The notes beneath the pieces are model-generated. The model ran no database searches, was not told the DNA's origin, and saw nothing but the letters and a program-made list of their open reading frames with translations. Positions 34,826-42,916 of a stretch of 64,000 nt of DNA are shown piece after piece. The first letter of the stretch is position 1. Every line of letters begins with the position of its first letter. Source of the stretch: Oscillospiraceae bacterium (GTDB taxonomy: Bacteria; Bacillota; Clostridia; Oscillospirales; Ruminococcaceae); assembly GCA_020054675.1 (NCBI GenBank), contig JAIHAL010000005.1:151183-215182 (forward strand), written 5' to 3'. The translations under genes were made by a program, and so were the position numbers.

Positions 34826-36811
34826 TTATAATATATCAAATATCGAAACAGCCTCGCTGCCTTCTTTGACGAAAGCAATGAATTCATGCAGTTTGGCATG
34901 GCAATCAACAAATTGTCCGCCCTGATAGGTCTTGCGGTCAAAAACATTAGCCCATTTTCCTTCGGGCAGATATACTTTTCGCTGCTCCTCTCCCTGATTA
35001 ACTATCGGAGCAAACAATATATCATCGCCATACATATACTGGTCATCCAAGGCATAGCATATTTCATCCTCATAATAATCAAAGAACATCGGCCTCATAA
35101 TCGGTTTGCCTGTTTTGCTTGCAATATCCATATGCTTTTTCGTATAAGGCTTCATTCTCTCGCGGAGTTCAATTATTTTCTTTAAAACCGGATAATTTTC
35201 TTCTCCAAAGCACCAGATTTCATTGTTTCCTCCGCTCGGCTCTATGATACCCGGATTGCGCGGCTTATAATCCTTATTTTTAAGGCGCGCCCCATGCAAG
35301 CGCATAACAGGGCAAAACAGACCAAACTGGAACCATCTTACAATCAGTTCCCTGAAATAATCGCTGTCGATATCGCCGAATAAAAATCCGCCTATATCGG
35401 AATTCCACCACGGTATGCCGCTCATTGCCATGGACAGCCCGCTCTTGACGCTAACTTTAAGCGCTTCAAAGGTCGACGGAATATCCCCGTTCCATACCAG
35501 CGCGCCATATCTTTGGCTTCCCGGATAAGCGGCACGGGTAAGGGATATTATCTCCTCTTCTCCTACCTCTTTTAATCCATCATAGAACATTTTTACATAA
35601 TAATAAGGATAGAGCATGGCTGTTTGAGCGCCGTTGCCAAGATAAAATTTTAAATTCCCAAAATGCTGGGGATGAACTTCCGGCTCCGCCTCATCAAGCC
35701 AGAAATTTTTTATGCCGTAATCGTAATAATTCTTCTTAACCTTTTCCCAAACATATTTTGCAGTTCTGGGATTCATCGGGTCAATAAAAGTCTGCTGCCC
35801 ATAGAAATCAAAGGTTCCATACTGGCCGTTTTCAGTGCGTACCAGCATATTCCCCTCGCTCATTTCCATATAATTTTCGCTCTTTGGATTGATTGTCGGC
35901 CAAATGGATACAACCGGCTGAATATTCATTTGTTTTAATTCATCGCACATTGCCTTTGGGTCAGGCCAATATTTAGGGTCAAATTTCCATTCGCCCTGTT
36001 CCGTCCAATGGAAATAATCAATGACTATGGCATCAATAGGAATTTGCCGTTTTTTGTATTCTCTGGCCACTTCCAGCAATTCATCCTGCGATTCATAACG
36101 AAGCTTGCACTGCCAAAAGCCTCCTGCCCATTCAGGAAATTTTGGCGCATAGCCTGTCAAATCGCAGTATATTTTCATTGTATCCGCAGGAGTTTCGCCC
36201 GCATAAACAAGATAATCCGCCTGATACGCGCTGTCAGCCACCCACATAGTATGGTTGTTTGTCAATTCGCACCGGCCCGGAGATGGATTGTTCCAAAAGA
36301 ATCCATATCCCAAAGAAGAATACACAACCGGGAGAGCGGATTTTGTATTGTAATGCAAAAGATTGCAGGTGCTGCCTTTACGGTCAAACAAATCTTCCTG
36401 CTCCTGTCCCAAGCCATAGAAATGCTCGCCTTTATTTGCATTAAAAATTACCTTTACCTGATAATTGTCGCCCTCTTTATGCAGATTTCTTGTTGTATAA
36501 TCCCCTTCAAATTTTGTTTTTAAAATTTCTTTTCCCTTGCGGTAATAGGTTATTATTCCGCCGTACCAAATGTTTCCGGCTTCAATTTTAGCCGATATTA
36601 TGCCGTTCGTTATTGTGGCCGCAGATTCATCACCGGAAATTTCGCACTTGGGCGTCGTCTTTGGACTAAGCAAAGTCCATGATTCATCAGAAACCCTTGC
36701 ATTTTTGGTAGAGCGGCATCTGAGGCAATTCTCACCATAGGCCTCAATAACTGTCACTTCATCCCTTCTTTGAAATACCAGTTTGTTTTCAAGCAATTCA
36801 ATTTTGCCCAT
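34826..36811 (-). CDS. GH31 alpha-xylosidase/alpha-glucosidase family enzyme
   Basis: About 661 residues. An N-terminal mutarotase-like domain (HFYGLGQEQEDLFDRKG around residue 155) is followed by the GH31 barrel. The nucleophile region is NFWLDEAEPEVHPQHFGN, and the acid/base region follows WNGDIPSTFEALK and GIPWWNSDIGGF. The WLDEAEPE form is common among alpha-xylosidases, so xyloglucan side-chain xylose or isoprimeverose is the favoured substrate; alpha-glucosides are possible. I use the start at 36811, where AAGGAGG is 8 nt upstream. 21 bp before the GH43 gene; intracellular. Confidence 0.9.
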   Translation of the reverse strand: MGKIELLENKLVFQRRDEVTVIEAYGENCLRCRSTKNARVSDESWTLLSPKTTPKCEISGDESAATITNGIISAKIEAGNIWYGGIITYYRKGKEILKTKFEGDYTTRNLHKEGDNYQVKVIFNANKGEHFYGLGQEQEDLFDRKGSTCNLLHYNTKSALPVVYSSLGYGFFWNNPSPGRCELTNNHTMWVADSAYQADYLVYAGETPADTMKIYCDLTGYAPKFPEWAGGFWQCKLRYESQDELLEVAREYKKRQIPIDAIVIDYFHWTEQGEWKFDPKYWPDPKAMCDELKQMNIQPVVSIWPTINPKSENYMEMSEGNMLVRTENGQYGTFDFYGQQTFIDPMNPRTAKYVWEKVKKNYYDYGIKNFWLDEAEPEVHPQHFGNLKFYLGNGAQTAMLYPYYYVKMFYDGLKEVGEEEIISLTRAAYPGSQRYGALVWNGDIPSTFEALKVSVKSGLSMAMSGIPWWNSDIGGFLFGDIDSDYFRELIVRWFQFGLFCPVMRLHGARLKNKDYKPRNPGIIEPSGGNNEIWCFGEENYPVLKKIIELRERMKPYTKKHMDIASKTGKPIMRPMFFDYYEDEICYALDDQYMYGDDILFAPIVNQGEEQRKVYLPEGKWANVFDRKTYQGGQFVDCHAKLHEFIAFVKEGSEAVSIFDIL

Positions 36812-36860
36812 ACTCATATCCTCCTTAAAAATGTTCCTCATATGGAACCGATCCTTTTTA

Positions 36861-36946
36861 AGTATAGCAAGTACAGCGCTGAAAAGCTTTATGTATTTTT
36901 TCTAATACTGATACTATATTGACATTTTCAGAACATATGGTATACT
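36861..36946. promoter_or_regulatory. divergent promoters of the glycosidase operon and its AraC regulator
   Basis: Plus strand: TTGACA (36919-36924), 16 bp, TATACT (36941-36946) for the AraC gene. Minus strand: TATACT (36861-36866) upstream of GH31 with a poor -35, as expected for a promoter needing an activator. Confidence 0.6.
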
Positions 36947-36978
36947 CAGACTCAAACAGATAAAAGAAGGTTGTTGTT

Positions 36979-37884
36979 GTGACTAAAACAGCATTTGCAA
37001 ATTCAGAGCTTAAGGAAAAACTAATCCATACCATTGCCGACAGGCCATATTCAATTTATTTGATAGATATTCCTGCCGATTTAAAGCTTGCGCTATACCA
37101 GCATTGGCATGATGAAATAGAAATATTTTTCTTGGAAAAAGGGGAGCTGGATTTTTTTATAGAAGAAAAATGCTTTCATATAAAAGAAGGCGAGGCGATT
37201 CTTATCCCGCCAAACCTGCTGCACATGGCATTGAATGCCTGCAATAAAGATTGCCGCTTTTACGCTTTTTTATTTAGTCCCGTTCTTTTCAGCGAATCCT
37301 ATGCAAATTCATATTACAACCGCTTCGTCCAACCCTTAAAGCACAACGGCCGCCTTTACATCCATCAGTTTTTACGGGATACCGGCTGGCATAACAAGGC
37401 GCTTGATTTGCTGAATCAAATTTTCAGTTTTTACAACCGCCAAGACATCAACGCTTGGGAATTAGACCTGCACGGACTGTTATATCAGTTATGGAACTTG
37501 TACTATAATAACTACATGGTATTTATTGACTTATCCTCAACTTATCAAAAATTATATGACAAATTGAAATCATCAATAGATTACATCCATAAGCATTTTT
37601 CTGACGATTTGAATTTGGATTTGCTTGCAAGGCAATCAGGACTATGCAAAGGAACATTCTGTCGTTATTTTAAAAAATTAACCGGCGAATCTCCATTCAC
37701 TTATGTAATCAGATACCGCATCAGAAAAAGCTGCGAAATTTTATTGAATACAAACACAAAAATAACCGAAGTTGCCAATCAATGCGGATTTTATAATATC
37801 AGCTATTACAACCGCACGTTTTTGCAATATATAAAATGCAGTCCTTCCAAATATCGAAAACAGCATGCGTTCCTTTCAAATTAA
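36979..37884 (+). CDS. AraC family transcriptional regulator
   Basis: A 301-residue regulator. The N-terminal cupin domain has the sugar-sensing pattern HWHDEIEIFFLEKGELDFFIE and EGEAILIPPNLLHMA. The C-terminal 100 residues hold two helix-turn-helix motifs (LDLLARQSGLCKGTFCRYFKK and ITEVANQCGFYNISYYNRTF). Start is GTG at 36979 with AGAAGG 8 nt upstream. It is divergent from the GH31-GH43 operon and is most simply its activator in response to an oligosaccharide. Confidence 0.93.
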   Translation: MTKTAFANSELKEKLIHTIADRPYSIYLIDIPADLKLALYQHWHDEIEIFFLEKGELDFFIEEKCFHIKEGEAILIPPNLLHMALNACNKDCRFYAFLFSPVLFSESYANSYYNRFVQPLKHNGRLYIHQFLRDTGWHNKALDLLNQIFSFYNRQDINAWELDLHGLLYQLWNLYYNNYMVFIDLSSTYQKLYDKLKSSIDYIHKHFSDDLNLDLLARQSGLCKGTFCRYFKKLTGESPFTYVIRYRIRKSCEILLNTNTKITEVANQCGFYNISYYNRTFLQYIKCSPSKYRKQHAFLSN

Positions 37885-37924
37885 AATGCATAAAACCTGT
37901 TGCCTAATAATTTTGTACCATAGA

Positions 37925-37957
37925 AAAAAGCCGCCTGCAAAAAGCAGGCGGCTTTTT
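37925..37957. terminator. bidirectional terminator
   Basis: AAAAAGCCGCCTGC (37925-37938) pairs perfectly with GCAGGCGGCTTTTT (37944-37957), 5-nt A loop. It lies between the convergent AraC gene and the NPKTG surface-protein gene and can end both. Confidence 0.93.
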
Positions 37958-37969
37958 AGTAATTTTAAA

Positions 37970-38239
37970 TTACTTAGCCTTCTTAGCAATGATTGCTGCT
38001 GCTGCAACTGCAACAGGAATAGCTGCCAAAGCGATAGGAGCGTTGCCTGTCTTCGGGTTGGAAGCGGCAGCGGTTGTAGTAGCAGAAGTAGCAGGAGCTG
38101 CAGTTGTTGTAGCTGCTGTAGCTGCTGTTGTGATAGCTGCAGTTGTATCAGCTACGGATTCAGCGCTTGCTGTAACAGCCATAGCGGAAAGAGCGATTGC
38201 AGCAACTGCTGCGCTTGCAAAAATCTTATTCATCTTCAT
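37970..38239 (-). CDS. small Ala/Thr-rich surface protein with NPKTG sorting signal
   Basis: An 89-residue protein. Start taken at 38239, with GGAGG 8 nt upstream. It has a signal peptide (KMNKIFASAAVAAIALSAMAVTASA), about 30 residues of nearly pure Ala/Thr, and a C-terminus of NPKTG, a hydrophobic Ala/Ile/Val stretch and a KKAK tail. That end has the architecture of a sortase sorting signal, so the mature product would be a roughly 35-residue peptide linked to the wall, probably O-glycosylatable at its threonines. Promoter at 38300-38328. Function unknown; no sortase in the window. Confidence 0.75.
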   Translation of the reverse strand: MKMNKIFASAAVAAIALSAMAVTASAESVADTTAAITTAATAATTTAAPATSATTTAAASNPKTGNAPIALAAIPVAVAAAAIIAKKAK

Positions 38240-38299
38240 TTTGGTTTCCTCCATTTTATGAATTAGTTTTATTTTGATTAGTGGGTTATGACTGTAAAT

Positions 38300-38328
38300 A
38301 TTATAGCATAATGCCAAGTTTCAGGCAA
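38300..38328 (-). promoter_or_regulatory. promoter of the NPKTG surface protein
   Basis: Minus strand: TTGCCT (38323-38328), 17 bp, TATAAT (38300-38305) with extended TG. Confidence 0.65.
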
Positions 38329-38506
38329 TCATTATTTCTACCAAGATTTTTATTTTTTTTAATCAATTTATATGCTATGATGCCTAATTTTTCAATTTAT
38401 TCAAGAAAATAATTACAAAACAATTACAATTTGCATTTATATATTTAAAAAACAAGGCCTAATCTTGCCAAAAATAGTTTGTATAATTTTGCTTTCCATA
38501 AAAAAT

Positions 38507-38773
38507 TTAAACTTCGTATCCATATTTTTTTCTCATTTTATCAAGGATTTCAATGCCGTTTTCTACTTCCCCGTTTTTTATTTCAAGCGCAGAAATCAAA
38601 AGCTTTTGATAAATTTCAGATGATGCAAGAATTTCATCATAAGCTTTTTCACTCATAATAACCATATCGCCATAGCCGTTTTGAGTTATAAAAACAGGCT
38701 CATTCGTGCTATGGCAAAGCTTTGATATCTCCGAAACATTCCCAAGGTCGGCAATCGGTCTTATATTCGGCAT
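38507..38773 (-). CDS. orphan Phd/YefM-type antitoxin
   Basis: An 88-residue protein of the Phd/YefM family: IRPIADLGNVSEISKLCH at the start, followed by EPVFITQNGYGDMVIMSEKAYDEI, the DNA-binding N-terminal fold. The C-terminal 30 residues would normally wrap a RelE/Doc-type toxin, but no toxin gene lies downstream (38240-38506 holds only AT-rich DNA) or upstream. It may be a solitary regulator or neutralise a distant toxin. GGAGG precedes the start; promoter at 38801-38829. Confidence 0.85.
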   Translation of the reverse strand: MPNIRPIADLGNVSEISKLCHSTNEPVFITQNGYGDMVIMSEKAYDEILASSEIYQKLLISALEIKNGEVENGIEILDKMRKKYGYEV

Positions 38774-38800
38774 AGCAAATCCTCCTTTTGCTTTTATATA

Positions 38801-38829
38801 ATTGTATCACAATCATATGCATTATTCAA
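38801..38829 (-). promoter_or_regulatory. promoter of the orphan antitoxin
   Basis: Minus strand: TTGAAT (38824-38829), 17 bp, TACAAT (38801-38806), just before the AGGAGG site. Confidence 0.65.
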
Positions 38830-39080
38830 CCACAAATAAAAATCCCCGGAAAGTTCCGGGGTATCCTTTTAAAACCACGCAAAAAGCCTTGCTTTTCCAT
38901 GGTCCGTTGTGTTTTGTCTGTTTGCCGAACCGGGCCGGTATTCCGCCCACCCTCTCGGAAACAGTAATGCTTTTCTCCTCAAAAACTTTAATCTTTCTGA
39001 GTACGGGCTTTATTGTAGCCTCTGTTTGTGAAAGCTTTGTGAAATCTGTTTGTAATTCATGAGAAATTTTTTCTTTAATG
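38822..39080 (-). pseudogene. start-less open frame downstream of GNAT gene (possible gene remnant)
   Basis: In one minus-strand frame about 86 codons are open, ending at TAA (38822-38824). The predicted peptide includes TDFTKLSQTEATIKPVLRK and SITVSERVGGIPARFGKQ and looks less random than its neighbours, but it has no ATG/GTG/TTG start with a ribosome site. A palindrome CCCCGGAA-AG-TTCCGGGG at 38844-38861 followed by a minus-strand T-run suggests a transcript ends here. It could be the 3' remnant of a lost gene, or chance. Nothing else is visible in this 300-bp gap. Confidence 0.25.
38838..38861 (-). terminator. minus-strand terminator
   Basis: CCCCGGAA (38844-38851) and TTCCGGGG (38854-38861) form an 8-bp stem with a 2-nt spacer, followed on the minus strand by ATTTTTATTT. 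It probably ends the GNAT transcript. Confidence 0.65.
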
Positions 39081-39839
39081 GATGTCCTCTGCTGACATCT
39101 CCACCCAAGCGGGATAATAAGAACACCCTATTGCCGTATTCCTTGACGCTATATTGGACCACCATGTGCCGTAATAAGGGATTGCCCCTCTCATCAAAAT
39201 TTCATGTGTTATAACATTCACAAGCGATGAGGCAACTCCCTTGCGCCGGAAGTCCTTGTCCACATCAACGCCTATCTGCCAGAACCTTTCGCTGTCGTTT
39301 GACGCCCCCGCAAGGCCGATTAATTTTTCTCCGTTCTTTGCTCCAACCGCCAAAACATCGCGCCTTTTCCCACTGTTTTTAAAAAGCAGGGCATTGGTAA
39401 AGCGTTCAGCGTCACCATACAGCTTTGAAATTTCCTCGCCCTCGTATATTTCAAGCTTAAAACAGCGCTCAGGCATCCGCGGATAAGGCGTTTTCGGAAG
39501 ATAATATTCATTAAATCCCGTTATCGCTTTGCCGTATTTTTCAAGCTCTTTATTGATAAGGTAAATGCCTTGTGCATCAAAAATCCTTACTCCCTCAAGT
39601 TTTTCCATCAAAGCCTTGGCAAAGGGATAAATCTCCTTTGAAACTGATGCTACCGCCCCGTTTCCAAAGCAAGCCACATGAAAAAAATCATTCTGCTCCT
39701 TAAAGCATCTTCTTCCTGATATAAGGCTTGAAAAGACAACCGTATTTTCTTCCTTTAAAAAATCCGCCGGCAGGCATGCCAAATCCAATGAAAGCTGCTC
39801 CGCCGCCGCCTCGACCATATCGTTTTTAAATTCAAGCAT
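39075..39839 (-). CDS. GNAT family N-acetyltransferase
   Basis: A 254-residue protein. The C-terminal half has the GNAT fold, with the acetyl-CoA loop DKDFRRKGVASSLVNVITHE and preceding strand RFWQIGVDVD. The N-terminal 110 residues (KNDMVEAAAEQLSLDLACLP) are a helper domain seen in some Firmicute GNATs. Substrate unknown. Transcribed toward the antitoxin gene, with no operon partner. Confidence 0.82.
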   Translation of the reverse strand: MLEFKNDMVEAAAEQLSLDLACLPADFLKEENTVVFSSLISGRRCFKEQNDFFHVACFGNGAVASVSKEIYPFAKALMEKLEGVRIFDAQGIYLINKELEKYGKAITGFNEYYLPKTPYPRMPERCFKLEIYEGEEISKLYGDAERFTNALLFKNSGKRRDVLAVGAKNGEKLIGLAGASNDSERFWQIGVDVDKDFRRKGVASSLVNVITHEILMRGAIPYYGTWWSNIASRNTAIGCSYYPAWVEMSAEDIH

Positions 39840-39902
39840 TTTAAATCCCTTATCATCATTTTTTACTTTTATTATACTTCCAAATTGTGATAAAAATATG
39901 AA

Positions 39903-39928
39903 AAAAGGGACGTTTTTGCGTCCCTTTT
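39903..39928 (-). terminator. terminator of typA
   Basis: AAAAGGGACG (39903-39912) pairs with CGTCCCTTTT (39919-39928), 6-nt loop, followed on the minus strand by a T-run, directly after the typA stop. Confidence 0.88.
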
Positions 39929-39931
39929 AAT

Positions 39932-41752
39932 TTAATTTCCCTTTGCCTTGCTTTTTGCCCTCAAATTGTTTTCAAGAATTTTCTTCCTTATCCTTATTGA
40001 CTTCGGGGTAATTTCAAGCAGCTCATCATCGGCTATAAATTCAAGCGCATCTTCAAGGCTGAGCTTTCTCGGCGGAATAAGTCTCAATGCGTCGTCGCTT
40101 CCGCTTGCACGCATATTTGTAAGGTGTTTTTTCTTGCAGACATTTACAACCAAATCCTCGCCCTTGGGATTTGAGCCGACAATCATTCCCTCGTAAACCT
40201 GAGTTCCCGGCTCTATAAAGAGCGTGCCTCTTTCCTGCGCATTGTAAAGCCCGTAAGTCACGGCCTCTCCGGTTTCAAAAGCAATAAGGGAGCCGCTGTT
40301 CCTGCGCGGGATGTCGCCCTTGTATTCCTGATAGCTGTCAAAAATGGAGCTCATGATTCCCTCGCCCTTGGTATCGGTAAGGAATTCGCTCTTATAGCCG
40401 AAAAGCCCCCTTGCCGGAATTAAAAATTCAAGCCTCATTCTTGAACCGTGCGGCGCCATATGCAAAAGCTCCGCTTTTCTTGTCCCCATTTTTTCCATTA
40501 CAGAGCCCACGCAGTTTTCCGGAACATCTATAAGAAGTCTTTCTATCGGCTCATAAAGCTTTTCATCAATGGTTTTATAAAGCACCCTCGGAGTCGAAAC
40601 CGAAAGCTCAAAGCCCTCTCTGCGCATATTTTCTATAAGGATGGAAAGGTGCATTTCCCCTCTGCCGGAAACCTTGAAAGCATCCGTATTGTCGGTATCC
40701 TCAACCCTAAGCGAAACATCCTTTAAAAGCTCCTTGTAAAGCCTGTCCCTAAGCTGTCTGGAAGTTACGAATTTCCCCTCCTTGCCGGCAAAGGGGCTGT
40801 CGTTTACCGAAAATGTCATTTCCACCGTCGGCTCGCTTATTTTTACGAAAGGGAGCGGTTCATACGCCGAAATATCGCAAATTGTATCCCCTATGGTGAG
40901 ATTTTCAATACCCGATACGCAAACTATATCCCCAACGCCTGCGCTTTCGCATGGAACCCTTGAAAGGCCCTGTATCTGATACATGGTGACTATTTTGCTC
41001 TGATACGGCTTTTTACTTTCATGGTAGTCCCCAACCATAACGTTTTGGTTTACCTTCATGCTGCCGCGTTCTATTCTTCCTATGCCTATCCTGCCCACAT
41101 AATCGTTGTAGTCAATTGAAGACACAAGCATCTGCATAGGCCCGTTTTCATCACCCTGCGGGGCGGGAACATGGCTTAAAATTGTTTCAAAAAGCGGAAC
41201 CAAATCCTTGCCCGGCTCATACTGGCTGAGCGATGCCGTACCCGAACGTCCCGAACAGAAAAGGATTGGGCTTTCAAGCTGTTCCTCGCTTGCATCAAGG
41301 TCAAGCAGGAGTTCAAGCACTTCGTCACCTATTTCGTCAAGTCTTGCGTCCGGCCTGTCGACCTTGTTCACAACAACGATAAGTTTAAGTCCAAGTTCAA
41401 GCGCCCTTTGCGTTACAAAGCGCGTCTGAGGCATAGGGCCTTCCGCCGCATCGACAAGCAGGAGCACTCCGTCAACCATTTTAAGCACTCTTTCAACTTC
41501 TCCGCCGAAGTCAGCGTGCCCGGGAGTGTCTATGATGTTTATTTTAACCCCGTTATAATAAACAGAAGTGTTTTTTGCAAGTATGGTTATTCCTCTTTCG
41601 CGTTCAAGGTCATTGCTGTCCATAACCCTTTCGGCGACAACCTGATTGTCCCTGAACGCCCCGCCCTGCTTTAACATTTCGTCAACCAAAGTCGTCTTGC
41701 CGTGGTCAACGTGGGCAATTATGGCTATATTCCTCAAATCTTCCCTTATCAT
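39932..41752 (-). CDS. typA: ribosome-associated GTPase TypA/BipA
   Basis: A 606-residue translational GTPase, normal length. G motifs: [10 protein letters not shown] (G1), [16 protein letters not shown] (G3), [14 protein letters not shown] (G4) and a GTASL-type G5 region. These are followed by EF-G-like domains and the TypA-specific C-terminal domain. It aids ribosome assembly and stress or cold adaptation. GGAGG is 6 nt before the ATG. Monocistronic, with three tRNA genes upstream on the same strand. Confidence 0.97.
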   Translation of the reverse strand: MIREDLRNIAIIAHVDHGKTTLVDEMLKQGGAFRDNQVVAERVMDSNDLERERGITILAKNTSVYYNGVKINIIDTPGHADFGGEVERVLKMVDGVLLLVDAAEGPMPQTRFVTQRALELGLKLIVVVNKVDRPDARLDEIGDEVLELLLDLDASEEQLESPILFCSGRSGTASLSQYEPGKDLVPLFETILSHVPAPQGDENGPMQMLVSSIDYNDYVGRIGIGRIERGSMKVNQNVMVGDYHESKKPYQSKIVTMYQIQGLSRVPCESAGVGDIVCVSGIENLTIGDTICDISAYEPLPFVKISEPTVEMTFSVNDSPFAGKEGKFVTSRQLRDRLYKELLKDVSLRVEDTDNTDAFKVSGRGEMHLSILIENMRREGFELSVSTPRVLYKTIDEKLYEPIERLLIDVPENCVGSVMEKMGTRKAELLHMAPHGSRMRLEFLIPARGLFGYKSEFLTDTKGEGIMSSIFDSYQEYKGDIPRRNSGSLIAFETGEAVTYGLYNAQERGTLFIEPGTQVYEGMIVGSNPKGEDLVVNVCKKKHLTNMRASGSDDALRLIPPRKLSLEDALEFIADDELLEITPKSIRIRKKILENNLRAKSKAKGN

Positions 41753-41798
41753 AAAAAGCCTCCGATGCTTTTAAAAATCAAAAAGTTTCCTTACGTGC

Positions 41799-41833
41799 AA
41801 AATGCCTTGCAAGGCATCCTTGCAAGGCATTTT
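41799..41833 (-). terminator. terminator of the tRNA cluster
   Basis: AAAATGCCTTGCAAGG (41799-41814) and CCTTGCAAGGCATTTT (41818-41833) form a perfect 16-bp stem with a 3-nt loop immediately after tRNA-Tyr. Confidence 0.8.
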
Positions 41834-41834
41834 C

Positions 41835-41920
41835 TGGTGGGAGAGGATGGATTTGAACCATCGAAGCTGAAAAGCAACAGATTTACAGTCTGCCCCCTTT
41901 GGCCACTCGGGAACTCTCCC
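41835..41920 (-). tRNA. tRNA-Tyr (GTA)
   Basis: 86 nt with encoded CCA. The anticodon loop contains GTA within CTGTAAATC. It has a long variable arm as expected for bacterial tRNA-Tyr, T-loop GGTTCAAATCC, and acceptor GGGAGAG paired with CTCTCCC. Confidence 0.95.
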
Positions 41921-41946
41921 AAATCAAGAGGTTTTAAAACCTCATT

Positions 41947-42022
41947 TGGAGCTGGTGGACGGATTCGAACCCCCGACCTGCTGATTACAAATCAGCTGCT
42001 CTACCGGCTGAGCTACACCAGC
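41947..42022 (-). tRNA. tRNA-Thr (TGT)
   Basis: 76 nt with encoded CCA. Acceptor GCTGGTG, D-arm TAGCTCAGCCGGTAGAGC, anticodon loop TTTGTAA (TGT), T-loop GGTTCGAATCC. Cotranscribed with tRNA-Tyr and tRNA-Pro. Confidence 0.95.
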
Positions 42023-42114
42023 AAATTCATGCGGGCTTTGACAACGAAATTTATTATATCACATTTTTCTTTCCTTGTCAACAACTTTTTTTATTTTTTT
42101 GTTTCAAAACCAAC

Positions 42115-42191
42115 TGGTCGGGGCGACAGGACTTGAACCTGCGGCATCTTGGTCCCAAACCAAGCACTCTACCAAACTGAGCTACGCCCCG
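42115..42191 (-). tRNA. tRNA-Pro (TGG)
   Basis: 77 nt with encoded CCA. Acceptor CGGGGCG, anticodon loop TTTGGGA (TGG) between CTTGG and CCAAG, T-loop GGTTCAAGTCC. First of the three-tRNA cluster. Confidence 0.95.
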
Positions 42192-42383
42192 TTGCTGACG
42201 ATGCGTGTCCAAATTCCCTAAAAACACGCGAGTTTTCCAGAAGAACTATACATCCGAAAAACCGCATTTGCGTCATCAAACTATGCAGTCCCGCAGCTCC
42301 TGCCACAGGAAAGCCTTATTATTATACTCTATAAGTTTTCGTTTGTCAAGGGGTAAAAATAAAACATATTTTCCCATGTTCTT

Positions 42384-42418
42384 TTAGTAGTTAGTTTATA
42401 GTTGTTAGTCATTAGTTT
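42384..42418 (+). repeat. heptamer array a (TTAGNNN x5)
   Basis: Five consecutive 7-nt units (TTAGTAG, TTAGTTT, ATAGTTG, TTAGTCA, TTAGTTT), four with TTAG at the same phase. Flanks do not continue the period. Confidence 0.7.
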
Positions 42419-42583
42419 TTGTAATTTTACTTTTTTAAGAGGTGGGACGCTGTCCCCCCTCTTGGTTTTTAAAGATAATAAATTTTTATAACCCCCCTGC
42501 CTCCTTTTCTTCACCAGCGAAGAAAAGGAGGCAAAAGACGCCGCCCTGCGGGGCTTTTCATGCGTCTTCATCCGCCTATTCAT

Positions 42584-42618
42584 TTAGAAGTTAGAGATTA
42601 GAGGTTAGAAATTAGAGT
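42584..42618 (+). repeat. heptamer array b (TTAGNNN x5)
   Basis: Units TTAGAAG, TTAGAGA, TTAGAGG, TTAGAAA, TTAGAGT. Nearly the reverse complement of array d. Confidence 0.75.
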
Positions 42619-42660
42619 TGGATATTTTTGCATTAAAAGTCTTGTTTCAATTTACCATTA

Positions 42661-42695
42661 TCTAACATCTAACGTCTAACAACTAACGACTAAAA
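42661..42695 (-). repeat. heptamer array c (five units, opposite orientation)
   Basis: Units TCTAACA, TCTAACG, TCTAACA, ACTAACG, ACTAAAA on the plus strand, i.e. TTAG-type on the minus strand. Confidence 0.75.
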
Positions 42696-42756
42696 GGGCA
42701 ACGGACGCCACGCATTCGCTTGCGTCCTGCTCGGCGGCTGACGGCTGCAAAAATAT

Positions 42757-42816
42757 GACCTGCTTTTCGCCTTGGTGCTCACCACTCCAATTTTACTACG
42801 AAAAGCAGGTCTTTTT
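42757..42816 (+). terminator. long stem-loop D with T-run
   Basis: GACCTGCTTTTCG (42757-42769) pairs perfectly with CGAAAAGCAGGTC (42799-42811), followed by TTTTT. The loop is 29 nt. Either a terminator of an unannotated plus-strand RNA or part of the repeat block; no gene ends here. Confidence 0.5.
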
Positions 42817-42881
42817 ATTTTGCTTGCCTTAATGCCTTTATCAGCGGAAATCTTTTCTTATCAAGGCAAGGTACTTTTAAT

Positions 42882-42916
42882 TCTAACTTCTAACCTCTAA
42901 TCTCTAACTTCTACAT
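42882..42916 (-). repeat. heptamer array d (five units)
   Basis: Units TCTAACT, TCTAACC, TCTAATC, TCTAACT, TCTACAT. The last unit touches the stop codon of the minus-strand gene at 42916. Confidence 0.75.

Larger units (their letters stand above)
42437..42727 (+). repeat. three-hairpin intergenic element, copy 1
   Basis: Hairpin A, 42437-42463, stem AAGAGG..CCTCTT extended by GGGAC..GTCCC. Hairpin B, 42499-42532, 14-bp stem starting GCCTCCTTTTCTTC with a 6-nt loop. Hairpin C, arms GGACGC (42703-42708) and GCGTCC (42722-42727). All three have counterparts in order at 63782-63946, with stem changes that keep pairing. Copy 1 carries heptamer arrays b and c inserted between hairpins B and C. Confidence 0.7.
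42192..42915. repeat. gene-free block of hairpins and heptamer arrays
   Basis: This 724-bp stretch has no plausible gene. From left to right: heptamer array a (42384-42418), hairpin A (42437-42463), hairpin B (42499-42532), array b (42584-42618), array c (42661-42695), hairpin C (42703-42727), hairpin D with T-run (42757-42816), and array d (42882-42916), which runs into the stop codon of the next gene. Hairpins A, B and C recur in the same order at 63782-63946. Confidence 0.75.

Noticed and set aside
38838..39060. 6S RNA or other structured RNA between GNAT and the antitoxin
   Set aside because: There is a terminator-like palindrome, but no long central-bubble hairpin and no matching termini. 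The open reading frame explains the sequence at least as well.
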